Assembly (NCBI GenBank): GCA_947475415.1
Contig: CANJLH010000028.1
Coordinates: 1 to 40,602, forward strand
Direction: 5' to 3'
Length of the DNA: 40,602 nt
Origin: Caulobacteraceae bacterium
GTDB lineage: Bacteria > Pseudomonadota > Alphaproteobacteria > Caulobacterales > Caulobacteraceae
The notes under the pieces are model-generated. The model was given only the letters and a program-made list of their open reading frames with translations, was not told the DNA's origin and made no database searches. This document shows positions 8,265 through 17,496 of this stretch, in pieces (the first letter of the stretch is position 1; every line of letters starts with the position of its first letter). Made by a program: the position numbers and the translations under genes.

Positions 8265-8927
8265 ATGGGCGAGGTCATCTGGACGACGATCCGGCTGGCG
8301 GGGTTGACTACATTCCTGCTGTTGTTGCTGGCGACGCCGTTGGCCTGGTGGCTGGCGCGACGCCCGGCCTGGTGGAAGGAGATCGTCGCCGCTCTCACCA
8401 CCCTGCCGATCATTCTGCCGCCAACCGTTCTGGGTTTTTATCTGCTGATCGCCTTTGCGCCGAGCAGCCCATTGATGGCGCCATTGCATGCGGTGGGCAT
8501 CCGCACGCTGGCCTTCACCTTCGAGGGACTGGTGATCGCCTCGATGATCTATTCCCTGCCCTTCGCTGCGCAGCCGATACGCGCCGCGTTCGAGGCGATG
8601 GGCGCGCAGCCGATGGAGGTGGCGGCCACCCTGCGCGCCTCGCCGATCGACGCCTTCTTCTCTGTCGCCCTGCCGCAGGCGCGGCGAGGCTACCTGGCCG
8701 CCGCCATCCTGGTGTTCGCCCATACGGTTGGCGAGTTCGGCGTGGTGCTGATGATCGGCGGCGCGATTCCGGGCCGAACCGAGGTGATCTCCACAAGGAT
8801 ATTCCATTTGGTGGAGGCGCTGGACTATGGCCAGGCGCACAGACTGTCGGCGGGCGTCGCCCTCTTCGCCTTCGTGGTGTTGCTGACGATGCTGCTGGTG
8901 GAGCGGCGCGGCGGACGCGCGACGTGA
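8265..8927 (+). CDS. modB: Molybdate ABC transporter permease ModB
   Basis: A 220-aa inner-membrane permease with about five hydrophobic helices. It carries the conserved cytoplasmic EAA loop ([19 protein letters not shown]) that docks the ATPase, followed by [12 protein letters not shown] and IPGRTEVIS, which are hallmarks of ModB. I chose ATG 8265, with GAGG at 8251-8254 upstream; a TTG at 8259 that overlaps the modA stop is the alternative. Its stop overlaps the modC start in GTGA at 8924-8927. It works with ModA and ModC to import molybdate for molybdenum-cofactor enzymes. Confidence 0.92.
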   Translation: MGEVIWTTIRLAGLTTFLLLLLATPLAWWLARRPAWWKEIVAALTTLPIILPPTVLGFYLLIAFAPSSPLMAPLHAVGIRTLAFTFEGLVIASMIYSLPFAAQPIRAAFEAMGAQPMEVAATLRASPIDAFFSVALPQARRGYLAAAILVFAHTVGEFGVVLMIGGAIPGRTEVISTRIFHLVEALDYGQAHRLSAGVALFAFVVLLTMLLVERRGGRAT

Positions 8928-9676
8928 GCGGCGTCGAGGCGAGGTTCGCGGGCCGGCTTGGGGACTTTGTCCTAGACGTCGATTTTGAGCTGGAGTCCGG
9001 CCTGATCACCGCCCTGAGCGGACCCTCTGGCTGTGGCAAGACCAGCCTCGTGCGGTGCCTGGCGGGCCTGACGCGGCTGCCTGGCCGGCTGGTCGTCGAC
9101 GGCGATGTCTGGCAAGACGAACGCGTGTTCCGGCCGCCGCACCGACGGCAAGTCGGCGTGGTGTTCCAGGACTCAGGCCTGCTCCAACATCTGTCGGTAA
9201 GGGAAAACCTGTTGTTCGGCGCGCGCCGTTCGGGGGGCGTCTCGGCTGAGGCGTTGATGGAGGTCACGGACCTGCTCGGCCTTGCGCCGCTGATTGGCCG
9301 GGCCACATCGCGGCTGTCGGGGGGCGAACGCCAACGTGTGGCCCTGGGCCGCGCCCTATTGGCGAGGCCGCGCCTTCTGCTGCTGGACGAGCCCCTTTCC
9401 AGCCTGGACGCCGCAGCCAAGGCGGAGATCATGCCCTATCTGGAGCGCACGCACCGGGCGCTGGCCATCCCGACGCTGTACGTGAGCCATGACGCCGTCG
9501 AAATCGACCAACTCGCCGACCGGATGATCCATATGGCCGCCGGGCGGATCACGCCTGCGCCTGAACCCTCGGCTGAGCTTGCGGGCCTGTCGGCGTCGGA
9601 GCGGGACGCCCTGGCCCTGGCGGCGCTTCGCGCGGGCCTTGCGCCTACAGAAGGTCGTCGCGGCCCGCGGCCCTGA
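8924..9676 (+). CDS. modC: Molybdate ABC transporter ATPase ModC, short form
   Basis: A 250-aa ABC ATPase. Walker A GPSGCGKT is at 33-40, the Q-loop at VFQDSGLL (80-87), signature LSGGE at 131-135, Walker B ends at Asp155-Glu156, and the switch His is in YVSHD. The start GTG 8924 overlaps the modB stop, so the two are translationally coupled. E. coli ModC is about 350 aa with a C-terminal Mop/TOBE domain; here the protein ends shortly after the ATPase core, so that domain is missing. The 3' end overlaps the convergent gene at 9645 by 32 bp, and no terminator is visible between them. Confidence 0.9.
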   Translation: MSGVEARFAGRLGDFVLDVDFELESGLITALSGPSGCGKTSLVRCLAGLTRLPGRLVVDGDVWQDERVFRPPHRRQVGVVFQDSGLLQHLSVRENLLFGARRSGGVSAEALMEVTDLLGLAPLIGRATSRLSGGERQRVALGRALLARPRLLLLDEPLSSLDAAAKAEIMPYLERTHRALAIPTLYVSHDAVEIDQLADRMIHMAAGRITPAPEPSAELAGLSASERDALALAALRAGLAPTEGRRGPRP

Positions 9677-10712
9677 TGGCGTCAACCGCGGCGCGGACCG
9701 CCGCCGGGTCGTCACGGCGCGCCACCAGGATGGCCCCATTTTCCACCACGACGACAAGGTCCTCGACGCCGGCCAGCACCACGGCAGGGCCGTCGCTGCG
9801 CGCCAGGCAGCCTGTCGATTTCACGACGATCACCGGGCCATCCAGGGCGTTGGTTTCCGCGCTCTTGGCCGTAAGCGCGTAAAGGGCGTTCCAGTCACCC
9901 ACGTCACGCCAGCCGATATCGGCGCGGATCACGCCGGCGCGGCCGGTCTTTTCCAGAATGGCGGTATCGATCGCCTCGGATGGCGCGGCCAGGAAGGCGC
10001 TGGACAGCCGCACAGTCTCGCCCTCCCGCTTGGCCTGGGCCACCGCGGCCAGGGCCGGTCCGGTCAGGCCAGGCGCCAGGGCCCCGGCCTCTTCCAGGAA
10101 GGCGCCGGCTTTGAACATGAACATGCCGGCGTTCCAACTGTAGGCCGGATCGGCGACATAGGCGGCGGCCGTCGCGGCGTCCGGCTTCTCCACGAATGCA
10201 GCGACGCGGCGGACCGTGGCGGTTCCTTCCGCGGCGCGGATATAGCCGTAGCCGGTGTGCGGCTCGGTCGGGGTGATCCCGAAAATCACAATCGATCCCG
10301 CCGCCGCCGCCTCGCGCCCGGCGGCGATGGCCGCGTGGAGGGCCGGTACGTCGGCCACCAGGTTGTCGGCGTGGAGCAGCAGCATCATCCCCTCGGGGTC
10401 GCGTTCGGCTCCGAAGGCGGCTGCGGCGATGGAGGCGGGTCCAGTGTTGCGCGGCGCGGGCTCGGCGATGATCGCCGCCGGTCGGACGCCGACAGCGGCG
10501 AGCTGGGCGCGGACCAGATCGATGTGCGCCGCCGCGCAGACCACCACTGGGTCGTCAAACATCGGTCCCGCCACCCGCAGGGCGGTATCCTGAATCATGG
10601 TCCGTTCCCCGCCAAGGCGGTGAAACTGCTTGGGCACCCCCTTGCGCGAAAGCGGCCACAGCCGCGTGCCGGCGCCGCCGGACATTAGAACGGGGGTGAT
10701 CTTTCCCGGCAT
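9645..10712 (-). CDS. Mannose-1-phosphate guanylyltransferase-like nucleotidyltransferase
   Basis: A 355-aa sugar nucleotidyltransferase, predicted to make GDP-mannose from GTP and mannose-1-phosphate for surface polysaccharide. The pyrophosphorylase signature SGGAGTRLWPLSRKGVPKQF spans about 11-30, APRNTGP lies at 86-92, and the sugar-binding FVEKPD motif at 173-178. It lacks the C-terminal isomerase domain of bifunctional ManC/AlgA. One oddity is LLHADN at about 112-117, where relatives usually have a Pro-[Ser/Ala]-Asp-His motif, so the sugar or base specificity could differ. The start codon ATG overlaps the stop of the upstream ABC gene in TGATG, indicating coupled translation. Specificity for mannose is inferred from family resemblance. 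Confidence 0.8.
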   Translation of the reverse strand: MPGKITPVLMSGGAGTRLWPLSRKGVPKQFHRLGGERTMIQDTALRVAGPMFDDPVVVCAAAHIDLVRAQLAAVGVRPAAIIAEPAPRNTGPASIAAAAFGAERDPEGMMLLLHADNLVADVPALHAAIAAGREAAAAGSIVIFGITPTEPHTGYGYIRAAEGTATVRRVAAFVEKPDAATAAAYVADPAYSWNAGMFMFKAGAFLEEAGALAPGLTGPALAAVAQAKREGETVRLSSAFLAAPSEAIDTAILEKTGRAGVIRADIGWRDVGDWNALYALTAKSAETNALDGPVIVVKSTGCLARSDGPAVVLAGVEDLVVVVENGAILVARRDDPAAVRAAVDAIRAAGRDDLL

Positions 10713-12529
10713 CAGGCGGCGTCCGCTGGCGGGTCGAATTCACTGACGAGGTGGCCGGGGGCGACTTCGCTTAGGTTTGGAACATAGACCGGCGCCGACG
10801 GATCCGACGACAGCCGCGAGGGCAGGAACCGCAGCGCCGAGCGTGGATCGAGCGGACTGGGCGGATCGCCCGCCAGCCGAATACGCACACGGTTGCGCTC
10901 CCGCGCCGGGTCCGGGATCGGGGCGGCGGACAAGAGGGCCTTGGTGTAGGGGTGCTGCGGCGCTTCATAGATGCGCTCACGGTCGGCCAGTTCCATGACG
11001 CGGCCCAGGTAGAGAACCATCACCCGGTGGCTGATCTCGCGGACCACCGCCAAATCATGGCTGATGAACATCATCGCCAGGCCCATTTCCTTCTGCAGCG
11101 CGATCAGAAGGTCGATGATCTGGGCGCGGACCGAGACATCAAGCGCCGAAACCGCTTCGTCGCAGATCACCAGCTGGGGCTTCAGGATCATCGCGCGGGC
11201 GATACCGACCCGCTGATTCTGGCCGCCGGACAGCTCATGTGGGTAGCGGTTGATCAGCGCCGGATCGAGCTCGACTCGCGCCATCATGGCCTGGACTTCG
11301 GCGTCGCGTTCGGCCCGGTCGGTCAGCGGCCGATGGATGCGCAGGGGTTCGGCGATGGAGTCGCCGATGGTGACGCGGGGGTCGAGACTGGCCAGCGGGT
11401 CCTGGAAGACAATCTGCAAGTCGCGGCGGGCCGCACGCAGGGTGTCGCGATCCGCTGCGGTGATGTCGCGGCCCAGCAGGGTGACCGCGCCCGCGGTGGG
11501 GTCGATGAGGCGCAAAACCGCCCGCGCCAGAGTGGATTTGCCGCAGCCGCTTTCACCGACCACTCCCAGGGTCTCACCCTTTCGCACCGTGAAGGACACG
11601 CCATCCACCGCACGCAGTTGCTTGCGCGCACCGAGGAATCCCTCCTGCACCGGGAACCAGACTTTCACATCGTGCGCCTCGGCGACGACAGGGGCGTCAG
11701 GCGCCACCGGCTCCAAGGTGGGTCGTCCGCCGCGGTCGATCCGGTCAAGACGGGGAATGGCCGACAACAGGGCCTTTGTGTAGTCGGACTTCGGCCGGGC
11801 GAAGATGTCCTCCACCGGGCCTTCCTCAACATAACCGCCGTCCTTCATCACACAGACCCGATCGGCCAGCCGGGCGATCACCCCCATGTCGTGGGTCACC
11901 AGCGCCATGGCGGTCCCGGTCTCCCGGGTGAGCTCAGCCATCAGGTCGAGTATCTCGGCCTGTACGGTGACGTCCAGGGCGGTGGTGGGCTCGTCGGCGA
12001 TCAGCAGCTCCGGGCCACCGGCCATGGCTGCGGCGATCATTACCCGCTGGCGCATGCCGCCGGACAATTCGTGCGGATACTGCCGAAGCCGGCGCGCGGC
12101 GTCGGGGATACGGACCTTCTCCAGCCATTGGCGGGCCCTGCCCATGGCGTCGTCGGCGGACAAACCCAGGTGCAGGCGCAGGGGTTCGGCGATCTGCTCG
12201 CCGATACGCACGTGCGGGGTGAGCGCGGTCAGCGGGTCCTGAAAGATCATGGTCATCTTGGAGCCGCGGATTCGGTTGAGCGCCCGCGGCTTCAGTCCCA
12301 GCAGTTCGGTCCCCAGAAACCTGGCGGAGCCGCTCGCCCGACCGTTGGCGGCCAGCAGGCCCATGACCGCAAGAAAGGTCTGGCTCTTGCCGGAGCCGCT
12401 TTCGCCGACCACGCCCAGAGTTTCACCCCGGGCGATGGTGAGGGACACGCCGCGCACCGCTCGGACCACCCCGTCATGGGTGTCGAAGTCGACCGTCAGG
12501 TCATTGATGGACAGCACGGGTTCGGCCAA
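10712..12529 (-). CDS. Double-ATPase ABC protein of the peptide/nickel (Dpp/Yej) type
   Basis: A 605-aa protein with two complete ABC ATPase domains in one chain, like YejF. Domain 1 has Walker A GESGSGKS, signature LSGGMRQR and Walker [11 protein letters not shown]. Domain 2 has [16 protein letters not shown] and CDEAVSALD. Each is followed by the oligopeptide-family tail ([10 protein letters not shown] and [11 protein letters not shown]). These proteins energise import of peptides, microcins or opines through two separate permeases. No permease or binding protein lies next to it, so it is an orphan in this window. The start is TTG 12529 with an upstream AGG; no closer in-frame ATG fits. The 3' end overlaps the nucleotidyltransferase start. 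Confidence 0.88.
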   Translation of the reverse strand: MAEPVLSINDLTVDFDTHDGVVRAVRGVSLTIARGETLGVVGESGSGKSQTFLAVMGLLAANGRASGSARFLGTELLGLKPRALNRIRGSKMTMIFQDPLTALTPHVRIGEQIAEPLRLHLGLSADDAMGRARQWLEKVRIPDAARRLRQYPHELSGGMRQRVMIAAAMAGGPELLIADEPTTALDVTVQAEILDLMAELTRETGTAMALVTHDMGVIARLADRVCVMKDGGYVEEGPVEDIFARPKSDYTKALLSAIPRLDRIDRGGRPTLEPVAPDAPVVAEAHDVKVWFPVQEGFLGARKQLRAVDGVSFTVRKGETLGVVGESGCGKSTLARAVLRLIDPTAGAVTLLGRDITAADRDTLRAARRDLQIVFQDPLASLDPRVTIGDSIAEPLRIHRPLTDRAERDAEVQAMMARVELDPALINRYPHELSGGQNQRVGIARAMILKPQLVICDEAVSALDVSVRAQIIDLLIALQKEMGLAMMFISHDLAVVREISHRVMVLYLGRVMELADRERIYEAPQHPYTKALLSAAPIPDPARERNRVRIRLAGDPPSPLDPRSALRFLPSRLSSDPSAPVYVPNLSEVAPGHLVSEFDPPADAA

Positions 12530-12624
12530 GAGCGCCTCGCATCGGTCAAGCGCCCCTTCATAGACCGCGCCGCCCGGTCGCGAAACAGCGCGCGCAACGG
12601 CCCATCGGGCGTTATCATACAGGC

Positions 12625-13146
12625 GTGAGCGATGCGCCTGCCCTGAAACCCGCCCTGTTCCTCGACCGCGACGGCGTCCTGAACGAGGACCATGGCTATG
12701 TGCACCGCTGGTCCGACTTCCGCTGGATCGACGGCGCCTGCGAGGCGGTGGCGGCGTTCAATCGGGCCGGTTGGCTGGTGTTCGTGGTGACCAACCAGTC
12801 GGGAATTGGGCGCGGCTATTACACCGAGGCGGCGATGCACGCCCTGCATGGGCGGATGGCCGAGGAGCTGGCGGCGGCCGGCGGCCACATCGACGCCTTT
12901 TATTTCTGTCCACACCATCCCGAGGCCGCGCTGGAATCCTACCGCCACCCGGACCCGCCAGACCGTAAGCCCAACCCCGGCATGATCCTGCGGGCGCTGT
13001 CTGAGTGGCCGGTGGACCGGGCGCGCTCGCTGATGGTCGGCGACAAGCCCGCCGACATGGAAGCCGCGGCGCGCGCCGGGGTTCGCGGCCGGTTGTTCGG
13101 AGGTGGTGATCTGGCGGCGTTCCTGGCCGGCGAAGTCGCTGGTTAA
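12625..13146 (+). CDS. HAD phosphatase, GmhB/HisB-N-like
   Basis: A 173-aa HAD-family hydrolase resembling D-glycero-D-manno-heptose-1,7-bisphosphate 7-phosphatase (LPS heptose pathway) and the HisB phosphatase domain. The catalytic DRDG motif is at 14-17 (nucleophile Asp14, acid/base Asp16), [10 protein letters not shown] at about 55-64, the lysine motif RKPNPGM at 114-120 and GDKPADM near the C-terminus. The family zinc loop is incomplete: Cys95 and His97 are present (CPHH), but the two later Cys residues just before RKP are replaced by Pro and Asp. The start is GTG 12625. It is divergent from the ABC gene, and its stop overlaps the stop of the next gene. The exact substrate is uncertain. 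Confidence 0.78.
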   Translation: MSDAPALKPALFLDRDGVLNEDHGYVHRWSDFRWIDGACEAVAAFNRAGWLVFVVTNQSGIGRGYYTEAAMHALHGRMAEELAAAGGHIDAFYFCPHHPEAALESYRHPDPPDRKPNPGMILRALSEWPVDRARSLMVGDKPADMEAAARAGVRGRLFGGGDLAAFLAGEVAG

Positions 13147-14093
13147 GGGGCTTTTTCAGGGTTCGCCGCGACGGACCTTCGGCGCAGCTTCGGCAGCCGG
13201 CCGCGAACCAGAAACCAGACCCCGCCCAGCGCCAGGACCCAGGGCAGGGCGGTGACCACCAGCCGCACCAACATGCCCAGGCTGCCTGCCAGCATCGCGC
13301 CGATGTCGCCCAACGCCTCGGTAAGCGGCCGCCAGGCGCCCGGTTCGCCTGCGATGCCCGTGGAGGCGTAGTTGATGGTCAGGGTCGAAGTGGCGACCCG
13401 GGTCCGCATCACGGCGAGCTCCGACTGGGTGGCGTCGAGTTCCTGCTGAACCTGGGCCAGCGCCTGTTCGAGTTCGAGCAGTTCGGAAAGCTTGCCCGGC
13501 CGCGACGCCAGGTGACCCTGCAGGCGGTCGCGAAGCGTGGTCTTGGCGCGAATCGCCGCCTCCGTGTCGACGAGCTGGCGGGTGAGGTCCTCAGACACCG
13601 CGCCGGAGCTCATTACCTCGCCACCGGCTTCACCGGCCTGCTTTTCGAGCCCGACGCGGAATTTTCGCAGCCAGCCTGGTTCGGCGCGCAGCGACAGCGT
13701 TCCCTGGACCTCGCCCTTGCCCTGTTCGGCGACATTGGAGGCGGTCACCTGACAGACGGCGGGACCGGCGGCGAGGCAGGCGGTTTCGTGCCGGGCGACG
13801 AGAGACCGCACCCCCTTGGGCGGCGCCGAGATCCGATAATCGTAACTGTAGGCCAGCATGGGCGCCGTCGGTCCGCCGGGAGCGGGCGACATGGCTGGAC
13901 TCTGCGGACCGGCCGCCTTCGCCTGGGTTTCGGCAGGCGCCGACCTCGGCGCCGCGGTCGCGTCGGCGGCGGGCGCCTCAGCCACGGCGTCGACGGCGGC
14001 GCCGGCCGCATAGTCGGCCTGGGCCGGAGATTGGGCCGCCTTGCTGCAACTGACTAGGATCAGGGTCGTGAGGAGAATGGCGTGGACGCGCAT
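13143..14093 (-). CDS. DUF4349-domain lipoprotein
   Basis: A 316-aa predicted lipoprotein of unknown function. The signal peptide ends in a lipobox (LVSC) near residue 16. A linker rich in Ala and Pro extends to about residue 80. The DUF4349 domain follows, with a coiled-coil segment (LSELLELEQALAQVQQEL, about 200-217) and beta strands (TSTLTINY). A membrane segment near 280-300 precedes a short basic tail. Lipid anchor, coiled coil and C-terminal helix suggest an envelope protein. Its stop shares bases with the stop of the convergent HAD gene (13143-13146), and no terminator is seen between them. Confidence 0.75.
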   Translation of the reverse strand: MRVHAILLTTLILVSCSKAAQSPAQADYAAGAAVDAVAEAPAADATAAPRSAPAETQAKAAGPQSPAMSPAPGGPTAPMLAYSYDYRISAPPKGVRSLVARHETACLAAGPAVCQVTASNVAEQGKGEVQGTLSLRAEPGWLRKFRVGLEKQAGEAGGEVMSSGAVSEDLTRQLVDTEAAIRAKTTLRDRLQGHLASRPGKLSELLELEQALAQVQQELDATQSELAVMRTRVATSTLTINYASTGIAGEPGAWRPLTEALGDIGAMLAGSLGMLVRLVVTALPWVLALGGVWFLVRGRLPKLRRRSVAANPEKAP

Positions 14094-14154
14094 TGGTCAG
14101 CTCCGATCACAATATCGTGAACGATAGCAGGATTGAGAGCTCACGCAAGCGTGA

Positions 14155-15084
14155 TCAATGCGCCGCCGCAACAGCCGCCAGCTCCGCCTGGGCGCGAGCA
14201 ATCGCCGACGGGTCGCGGCGAGCCTCGGCCTCGGCCAGCTGCTGGCTGGCCAGCATCAGGCGCAACGGATCGAGCGCAGCGTTCTCGGCCGGCCCGAAGC
14301 GTTGGATCCCCAGCGCGTTGAGGGAGGGTCCGTCATAGTCGAACAGGAAATCGGCGATCGACGCCTTGAGGGGCGCCGGCATGGCCTTGCGTCGGACCAG
14401 GAACGCATCGGGCAGGACGGGAGACGCCCAGACCGACTCTACCTGTTTGGCGGGTGCGCCCCCGGCCGTGGGCCGCTGGCCAAATCGCGTCAGGGCGCCA
14501 GCGTCAATAATCGCGGCGTCGAGGACGCCGGTCGCCACGCCATACAGATTGGCCTCGGCGCTGGCCGTGCGCAAGCTGCGGAAACAGCGATGTGGATCTA
14601 TTCCGCGTGGGCGGAACAAATAGGCGGCTGGCGCCAGGTCGCCCTCGATGGATCCCGGTTCGCCAAGGCCGATCACCAGACTTCGGTCACAGGCGACGAT
14701 TCCGGAAAGCCGCGGCCCGGACCCTTTGCGGACAATCAGCAGCGCGCGCTCGCCATCGGGCGCCCAGGGCCGCACCGGCCGGGCGAACACCTCAACATCG
14801 GCGCGGCGCACGGCCTCGAGGGCGGCTGTGGCGTCGAACCAGGCCAGGTCAACCTGGCCAAACCGCAACGCGTCGATCGCCGCCCCCTGGCTGGAACCCC
14901 GCATCGGCTGGACCCGCCGTCCGGTCGCCTTGCGCAGGCCGGTCAGCAGCGGATGCCAGGCCTCGGCGGCGGAGGCGTCGCCGGCGGCCGGCAGGGAAAA
15001 GATCACCGGCGCTTCGTCCTGGGCGCATCCGGTGATCAAAATCGCCAGTCCGGCTAGGAAGGCGCACAAGAGGCGTCGGATCAT
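14155..15084 (-). CDS. PhnD-like phosphate/phosphonate-type binding lipoprotein
   Basis: A 309-aa substrate-binding lipoprotein. ATG at 15084 gives a compact signal sequence with a lipobox ending LITGC (Cys20) and has GGAG at suitable spacing; starting further upstream would add 13 Pro-rich residues. The PhnD-type fold is indicated by GSSQGAAIDALRFGQVDLAWF, then IGLGEPGSIEGD and VATGVLDAAIIDAG. The family binds phosphonates, phosphate or related oxyanions, or acts as a sensor input. No permease or ATPase of that type is adjacent, so a sensing role or an unlinked transporter is possible. It is divergent from the lysyl-tRNA synthetase gene. Confidence 0.75.
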   Translation of the reverse strand: MIRRLLCAFLAGLAILITGCAQDEAPVIFSLPAAGDASAAEAWHPLLTGLRKATGRRVQPMRGSSQGAAIDALRFGQVDLAWFDATAALEAVRRADVEVFARPVRPWAPDGERALLIVRKGSGPRLSGIVACDRSLVIGLGEPGSIEGDLAPAAYLFRPRGIDPHRCFRSLRTASAEANLYGVATGVLDAAIIDAGALTRFGQRPTAGGAPAKQVESVWASPVLPDAFLVRRKAMPAPLKASIADFLFDYDGPSLNALGIQRFGPAENAALDPLRLMLASQQLAEAEARRDPSAIARAQAELAAVAAAH

Positions 15085-15208
15085 CAGCGCTCCGGGCGGG
15101 ATGGGCGGGGTCTCCGCCGGCAAAGCTTGGTCTTAGCGTCCGCCGAAGTCCACTCGCCATGAAATGCGTCCTTGAGGCGCACGGCGTTGAGCGCTACCGC
15201 CTCGCGCC

Positions 15209-16882
15209 ATGTTGCAAGGATTGTCTCACCGTGCGCGCGAGGCGCGAAGCTGGCCCTTTGAGCAGGCGCGCCTGTTGCTCAGCCGGGTGCTGCGCCTGCG
15301 CCTGTCAGACGCCGAGCGTGACCTCGCCGCCAGTCTGTTCGTCGAGGGCAAGTTCCTGGAGGCGGTAGCCACCCTGCCGGCGCTCGCCCAACCGGTGGTG
15401 TTCCAGTGCGGCTACGGCGCCTCGGGCTTGCCGCACATCGGCACCTTTGGCGAGGTGGCGCGACCGACTATGGTGCGCACCGCGTTCCGGGCGCTGACCG
15501 AGGATGCGCTGCCGACCCGGTTGATCGTGGTCAGCGACGACATGGACGGTTTCCGCAAAATTCCCGACAATGTCCCCAACCGGGCCATGCTGGAGGAGGA
15601 TCGCGACAAGCCGGTCACCTCGGTCCGCGACCCCTTCGGGGAACATGAAAGCTTCGGCGCCCACAACAACGCCCGCCTGCGCGCCTTCCTCGACGGCTTC
15701 GCATTCGACTATGAGTTTTTCTCGGCTACCGATGGCTACAAGTCCGGCCGGTTCGACCCGACCCTGCTCAAGGCCCTGGAGAGATTCGACGCAATCCAGG
15801 CGGTGATGCTGCCGACGCTCGGCGAGGAGCGCCGCGCCACCTATTCGCCCTTCCTGCCGATCAGCCCAAAGTCAGGCAAGGTGCTGCAGGTCCCCACGCT
15901 TGAGCGTCACCTTGACCGCGGAACCATCGTGTTCGCCGACGAGGATGGGACACTGACCGAGCTTCCGGTGACCGGCGGTCATGTGAAGATGCAGTGGCGT
16001 CCGGACTGGGCCATGCGCTGGACGGCGCTAGGCGTGGACTATGAGATGTCCGGCAAGGACCTGATCGATTCGGTGAAGGTGTCCAACAAGGTGGCCCGTG
16101 TGCTGGGCGGCGAACCGCCGGAGGCTTTCCACTACGAACTGTTCATGGATGAGCAGAACCAGAAGATCTCCAAGTCCAAGGGCAACGGGCTGACCATCGA
16201 GGAATGGCTGCGCTATGGCGCGCCCGAGAGCCTCGCCTACTACATGTTCCAATCGCCCAAGTCGGCCAAGCGGCTCTATTTCGATGTGATCCCCAAGGCG
16301 ACGGACGAATACCTGCAACAGTTGGACGCCTTTAACCGTCCGTCCACTGACGGCCCGGCCATCGACAATCCGGCCTGGCATGTGCACCGGGCTGATCCGC
16401 CGGCCAAGGGCTCACCGGTGACCTTCTCGCTGATGCTGAACCTGGTGTCGGCGGCCAACGCCTCCAGCAAGGAGATCCTCTGGGGGTTCATCAGCCGTTA
16501 CATTCCCGGCGCCACGCCGCAGAGCGAGCCGCTGCTGGACCGAATGGCGGGCTATGCAATCAACTACTATGAGGACTTCGTCCGCCCAACGAAACAGTTC
16601 CGGGCGCCGGATGAACGCGAACGGGCGGCGATGCTGGATCTGGCGGCGCGGCTTCGCGCCCTGCCTGCAGGCTGCCAGGACGCCGAGCTGATCCAGAACG
16701 AAGTCTATGAGGCGGGTAAGGTCGCCGGATTCGAACCGCTGCGGGGCTGGTTCACCGCCCTCTATGAGGTGCTGTTGGGCCAGAGCCAGGGTCCGCGCTT
16801 CGGATCCTTCGCCGCCATCTTCGGCATAGACCGGACCCTGGCGTTGATCGACCAGGCGCTGGCCGGGGAACTGACAGCCTAG
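15209..16882 (+). CDS. lysK: Lysyl-tRNA synthetase, class I
   Basis: A 557-aa class I lysine-tRNA ligase, the archaeal-type enzyme that many alphaproteobacteria use in place of class II LysS. The HIGH-like motif HIGT is at 76-79 and the KMSKS-like motif KISKS at 319-323. The N-terminus resembles other class I LysRS ([16 protein letters not shown]), and the C-terminal part is the helical anticodon-binding region. ATG 15209 has no clear ribosome binding site; an alternative TTG 4 codons later has AAGGA too close to it, so the start is not firmly set. The gene appears monocistronic, with a MerR-type regulatory region after it. Confidence 0.93.
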   Translation: MLQGLSHRAREARSWPFEQARLLLSRVLRLRLSDAERDLAASLFVEGKFLEAVATLPALAQPVVFQCGYGASGLPHIGTFGEVARPTMVRTAFRALTEDALPTRLIVVSDDMDGFRKIPDNVPNRAMLEEDRDKPVTSVRDPFGEHESFGAHNNARLRAFLDGFAFDYEFFSATDGYKSGRFDPTLLKALERFDAIQAVMLPTLGEERRATYSPFLPISPKSGKVLQVPTLERHLDRGTIVFADEDGTLTELPVTGGHVKMQWRPDWAMRWTALGVDYEMSGKDLIDSVKVSNKVARVLGGEPPEAFHYELFMDEQNQKISKSKGNGLTIEEWLRYGAPESLAYYMFQSPKSAKRLYFDVIPKATDEYLQQLDAFNRPSTDGPAIDNPAWHVHRADPPAKGSPVTFSLMLNLVSAANASSKEILWGFISRYIPGATPQSEPLLDRMAGYAINYYEDFVRPTKQFRAPDERERAAMLDLAARLRALPAGCQDAELIQNEVYEAGKVAGFEPLRGWFTALYEVLLGQSQGPRFGSFAAIFGIDRTLALIDQALAGELTA

Positions 16883-16920
16883 ATTCGGCCCAACTGTCCG
16901 CGCGCCCTTGGCGGTTCATC

Positions 16921-16936
16921 TTGACGTTTACGTAAG
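16921..16936 (+). promoter_or_regulatory. LiuR/AtuR-like operator and possible promoter
   Basis: TTGACGTTTACGTAAG contains the 8-bp palindrome TTACGTAA (16928-16935) and a repeated TTnACG step. It resembles the sites described for MerR-family regulators of branched-chain amino acid and fatty acid degradation in proteobacteria. TTGACG (16921-16926) could be a -35 element. It lies 38 bp before the MerR start and upstream of an acyl-CoA dehydrogenase gene. Confidence 0.5.
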
Positions 16937-16974
16937 AGGAAGTAGCGTCCGCCCTCGCCTCGAGAGAAACTCAA

Positions 16975-17445
16975 ATGGCCGCCGAACTGCGCCGCCCCGA
17001 GCGCACCTATTCGATCCGCGAGCTATGCCAGGAGTTCGCCTGCACGCCGCGCGCGTTGCGGTTCTATGAAGACAAAGGGCTGCTGGCCCCGGCGCGGTCG
17101 GGACTCAATCGCATCTATTCCTAAAAGGACCGGGCGCGATTGATGCTGATCCTGCGCGCCAAGCGGGTGGGACTTTCCCTGGCCGAGATCGGGGAACTGT
17201 TGGATCTTTATGAGATCGACGACGGCGGCTTCGCCCAGACGGCCAAGTCGCTGGGCGTCTGCCGCGACCGGATCTCGGCGCTGGAACAGCAGCGCATCGA
17301 CATCGACAACGCCATCGCGGAATTGAAATTCAATGCGATCGAGCTTGAACAGCGGCTGGCGCGGATGCGCCCGGAGGCGCTGCCCCGAGCGGCCGACTAC
17401 GATCTCGCCCTGCGCCAGCGCCTGGACGGCGCGGAGCAAGACTGA
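16975..17445 (+). pseudogene. MerR-family regulator interrupted by in-frame TAA
   Basis: Read from ATG 16975, this frame encodes a MerR DNA-binding domain (YSIRELCQEF, TPRALRFYEDKGLL, LNRIYS). A TAA at 17122-17124 (codon 50) follows, and the frame then continues seamlessly as KDRARLMLILRAKRVGLSLAEIGELLDLYE with a C-terminal coiled coil, up to 17445. Without the stop it would be a normal protein of about 156 aa. The frame does not shift, so a single substitution (or a sequencing error) explains it. The second half could restart at TTG 17140 or ATG 17143 but would lack the recognition helices. By family and position it would control the acyl-CoA dehydrogenase 51 bp downstream. I call it a broken gene pending verification of the base. 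Confidence 0.82.
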
Positions 17446-17496
17446 ATCTCGCCGCCGCCGGCCGCCGGCCGGAGGTTTCAACGCCGGAGCGCGCCC

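Noticed and set aside
10952..12628. 558-codon open frame antisense to the double-ATPase gene
   Set aside because: Low-complexity His/Gln/Gly-rich translation opposite a well-conserved gene, with no plausible function.
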